A DNA stretch of 64,000 nt from Thermohalobaculum xanthum (GTDB taxonomy: Bacteria; Pseudomonadota; Alphaproteobacteria; Rhodobacterales; Rhodobacteraceae): contig NZ_JAEHHL010000008.1 in NCBI RefSeq assembly GCF_016623495.1, forward strand, positions 232,702-296,701, written 5' to 3'. The translations under genes and the position numbers were made by a program. Below the pieces are notes generated by a model. The model was not told where the DNA came from. It made no database searches and saw nothing but the letters and a program-made list of their open reading frames with translations. Below, piece by piece: positions 62,476 to 64,000 of this stretch. Positions within the stretch are counted from its first letter, which is position 1, and each line of letters opens with the position of its first letter.

Positions 62476-62842
62476 GGAGAGCGGTCGACCCGCCCGCGGC
62501 GGCGCCGCGCGCTTCGACGGCGCGCACCCGAGCTTTGGGCTGCATGGTCCCGGAATCTGGCCGGCGCCGTTTCCGCGCAGGACTGAATCGTCCGATTCTG
62601 CTGGCACGTCGACGGCCGCCCACTGTCCCAAAACAGAGCAGAACTTGCGTTACTTGCTGCTCATCTATGAAACGGATGCAACTATTTCGTCATTGGCAAG
62701 CTATACCATTGATTGAAAAATTTCACTTGCACAACCGTAGATTGTTTGTTTCAGTTTGACGCAGGCGGCACGAACAAGCCGCCGCTTCGTATTGGCAGGC
62801 TGGTACGCTCATGCAGGCCCGTGGCTCAAGGCGGGAATAGAT
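62476..62842. other. leader region of the surface-protein gene
   Basis: This 367-base gap holds no supported ORF. Its middle (about 62630-62755) is strongly AT-rich and probably includes a promoter. A hairpin GGCGGC-N8-GCCGCC lies near 62764-62783, in the likely 5' untranslated region. No U-run follows that hairpin. Confidence 0.45.
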
Positions 62843-64000
62843 ATGACCGAAGTTCCGTTCACGTTTGGCGGCATTACTTATTTCGATCTGACAACACGGG
62901 CTGGCGGCGACGAGGCGACGATTGACGGCGCGCTCTTCCGGACGCAAGCCTCGGAAGGCTCCTCGGGGACCGGCCTCATTCAGGCCTTCGTCCGCGTCCA
63001 GTCCGACGGGACCGAAGAGGGATACAACACCTCCGAGCGCCCCCTGGCCTATGACGAGAACAGTTCGCCCAGCTTCACCAAGTCGCTCCTGCTGAACCAG
63101 GTGCCGATCGTCGAGATCGACGGGATCGAATATTACGAGTTCCGGCTCGACATCAACCAGACCAACAACGACCCGCTGCTGTCGCTCGACGAGCTCAAGG
63201 TCTACACCAGCACCACCGGCGACGAGGAAGGCCTCATCACCGGAACCGATTTCACCGACGACACGACGCTCGTCTGGGATCTCGACGACCAGGATCTGGA
63301 CGGCACCGACGACACCGACCACACGATCCTTCTCGACTATTCGCTGCAAGCGGGCAGCGGCAAGTCGGACATGTTCTTCTACGTGCCGGTCGACGACTTC
63401 GGCGGCGTCGACCCCGACAGCACCTATGTCGTGCTGTATTCGAAGTTCGGCGAGACCGGTTTCCTGTCGGACGGCCCGGACGGCATCGTGCCCGATGCCC
63501 TCGAGGGCGACTACGACACGAATGACGGCTTCGAGGAGTGGTCGGTCTCGAAGGAACTCGAGGGGCCTTACGTCTTCGGCTACAAGTGGGAAGACACCGA
63601 CGGCGACGGCACCTGGGATGTCGGCGAGAGCGGCCTCGGCGGCTGGACCATCTCCTACCAGTACACGGTCGGCAACGGGGCCAACGCGGTCCTCGTGTCG
63701 GGCGTCACGGTGACGGCCGACGGTGTCGCCGACGACTTCGACGGCGACGGCGAGATCGATCCCGAAGGCTTCTACGTCATCCCGATCGAGGGCAACAACA
63801 ACAACTACTCGATCACCCTGACCGAAGGCTTCGTCGAAGGCTGGACGAACACCTATGACGGCGACGCCACGCCGAACCGGACGACCGTGGTGACCGTCAA
63901 CAAGAACGCTTTCGTGGACGGCAAGTTCGGAGCGGCCGAGGGCGCCACCGTGCCGCTCAATTTCGGCAACTTCGAGGACATGAGCATCTCGGGCACCAAG
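62843..64000 (+). CDS. acidic surface or secreted protein with SdrD_B-like domain, partial
   Basis: The frame is open from ATG 62843 to the window edge (386 residues), so the C-terminus is missing. There is no N-terminal signal peptide, and the protein is very acidic and rich in Asp, Gly and Thr. Residues 247-270 (FGYKWEDTDGDGTWDVGESG, then LGGW) match the start of a SdrD_B/Cna-B-like repeat with an EF-hand-like Ca site. The lack of a signal peptide and the Asp-rich Ca motifs fit type I secretion, though no C-terminal signal can be seen. Large adhesins of this kind are common in marine Rhodobacterales. Confidence 0.7.
   Translation, partial: MTEVPFTFGGITYFDLTTRAGGDEATIDGALFRTQASEGSSGTGLIQAFVRVQSDGTEEGYNTSERPLAYDENSSPSFTKSLLLNQVPIVEIDGIEYYEFRLDINQTNNDPLLSLDELKVYTSTTGDEEGLITGTDFTDDTTLVWDLDDQDLDGTDDTDHTILLDYSLQAGSGKSDMFFYVPVDDFGGVDPDSTYVVLYSKFGETGFLSDGPDGIVPDALEGDYDTNDGFEEWSVSKELEGPYVFGYKWEDTDGDGTWDVGESGLGGWTISYQYTVGNGANAVLVSGVTVTADGVADDFDGDGEIDPEGFYVIPIEGNNNNYSITLTEGFVEGWTNTYDGDATPNRTTVVTVNKNAFVDGKFGAAEGATVPLNFGNFEDMSISGTK

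Noticed and set aside
1..64000. tRNA, rRNA, CRISPR arrays, insertion sequences and integrases
   Set aside because: I looked for cloverleaf-like ends, regular short repeats and transposase motifs and found none I could support.

Overview
The window is GC-rich and densely coding, and looks like chromosome of an alphaproteobacterium of the Rhodobacterales (Roseobacter/Paracoccus-like). Supporting signs are the three-gene bc1 operon petA-petB-petC, a complete Rhodobacteraceae-style ectoine uptake and degradation locus with a TRAP transporter, aerobic HemF, and many tight ATGA/GTGA gene overlaps. No rRNA, tRNA, CRISPR array, transposase or integrase was recognised. Taxonomy is an inference from gene content only.

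Region by region. 1-5865 (minus strand): an envelope glycoconjugate cluster with a GT4 glycosyltransferase cut by the window edge, two methyltransferases, a PAPS-type sulfotransferase, an LPG-synthase-like membrane protein and a GT39-like membrane glycosyltransferase; parts are visibly AT-richer than the rest. 5962-13708: an ABM monooxygenase, a DMT transporter, two SDRs, hemF and two tandem full-length ABC exporters. 13681-24038: housekeeping genes trmL, petABC (followed by a strong terminator), aroC, a HAD dehalogenase, a HIT protein, a YadG-like ATPase, a CHCC zinc-finger protein and polA. 24047-25445: an AT-rich insert carrying a Schlafen/AlbA_2-type gene broken at a nine-G run. 25684-29821: a block (orphan ABC membrane domain, SDR, CinA-like, sfsA, map) bracketed by two copies of a parS-like palindrome; an RHS-like remnant lies just beyond it, before aqpZ.

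30896-42610 is the ectoine/5-hydroxyectoine locus, split into divergent operons. eutB-eutC-doeA-doeB (minus) should convert hydroxyectoine to ectoine, open the ring and deacetylate the product. uehABC-usp-asnC-ssd-atf (plus) should import the solute and carry diaminobutyrate to aspartate. eutA and the MocR-type regulator enuR are not in the window. 42810-45597 holds a rhodanese-ChrB protein, the ChrA chromate exporter and a small potassium-channel-like protein. A LysE exporter, a large GNAT/CelD protein, a FecBCD-like importer, a DUF992-like protein and an RND efflux pair follow. 56237-59342 is an arsenic operon: an ArsR-ArsC fusion, the ArsJ-partner GAPDH and ArsJ, in overlapping frames, probably from a leaderless promoter.

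The right end (59449-64000) is the least ordinary part: a TPR-glycosyltransferase protein, a TPR-ATP-grasp protein, then the start of an acidic, SdrD_B-like surface or secreted protein. I suggest this trio as the best candidate for an undescribed surface-protein modification system; that is inference from domain content and adjacency.
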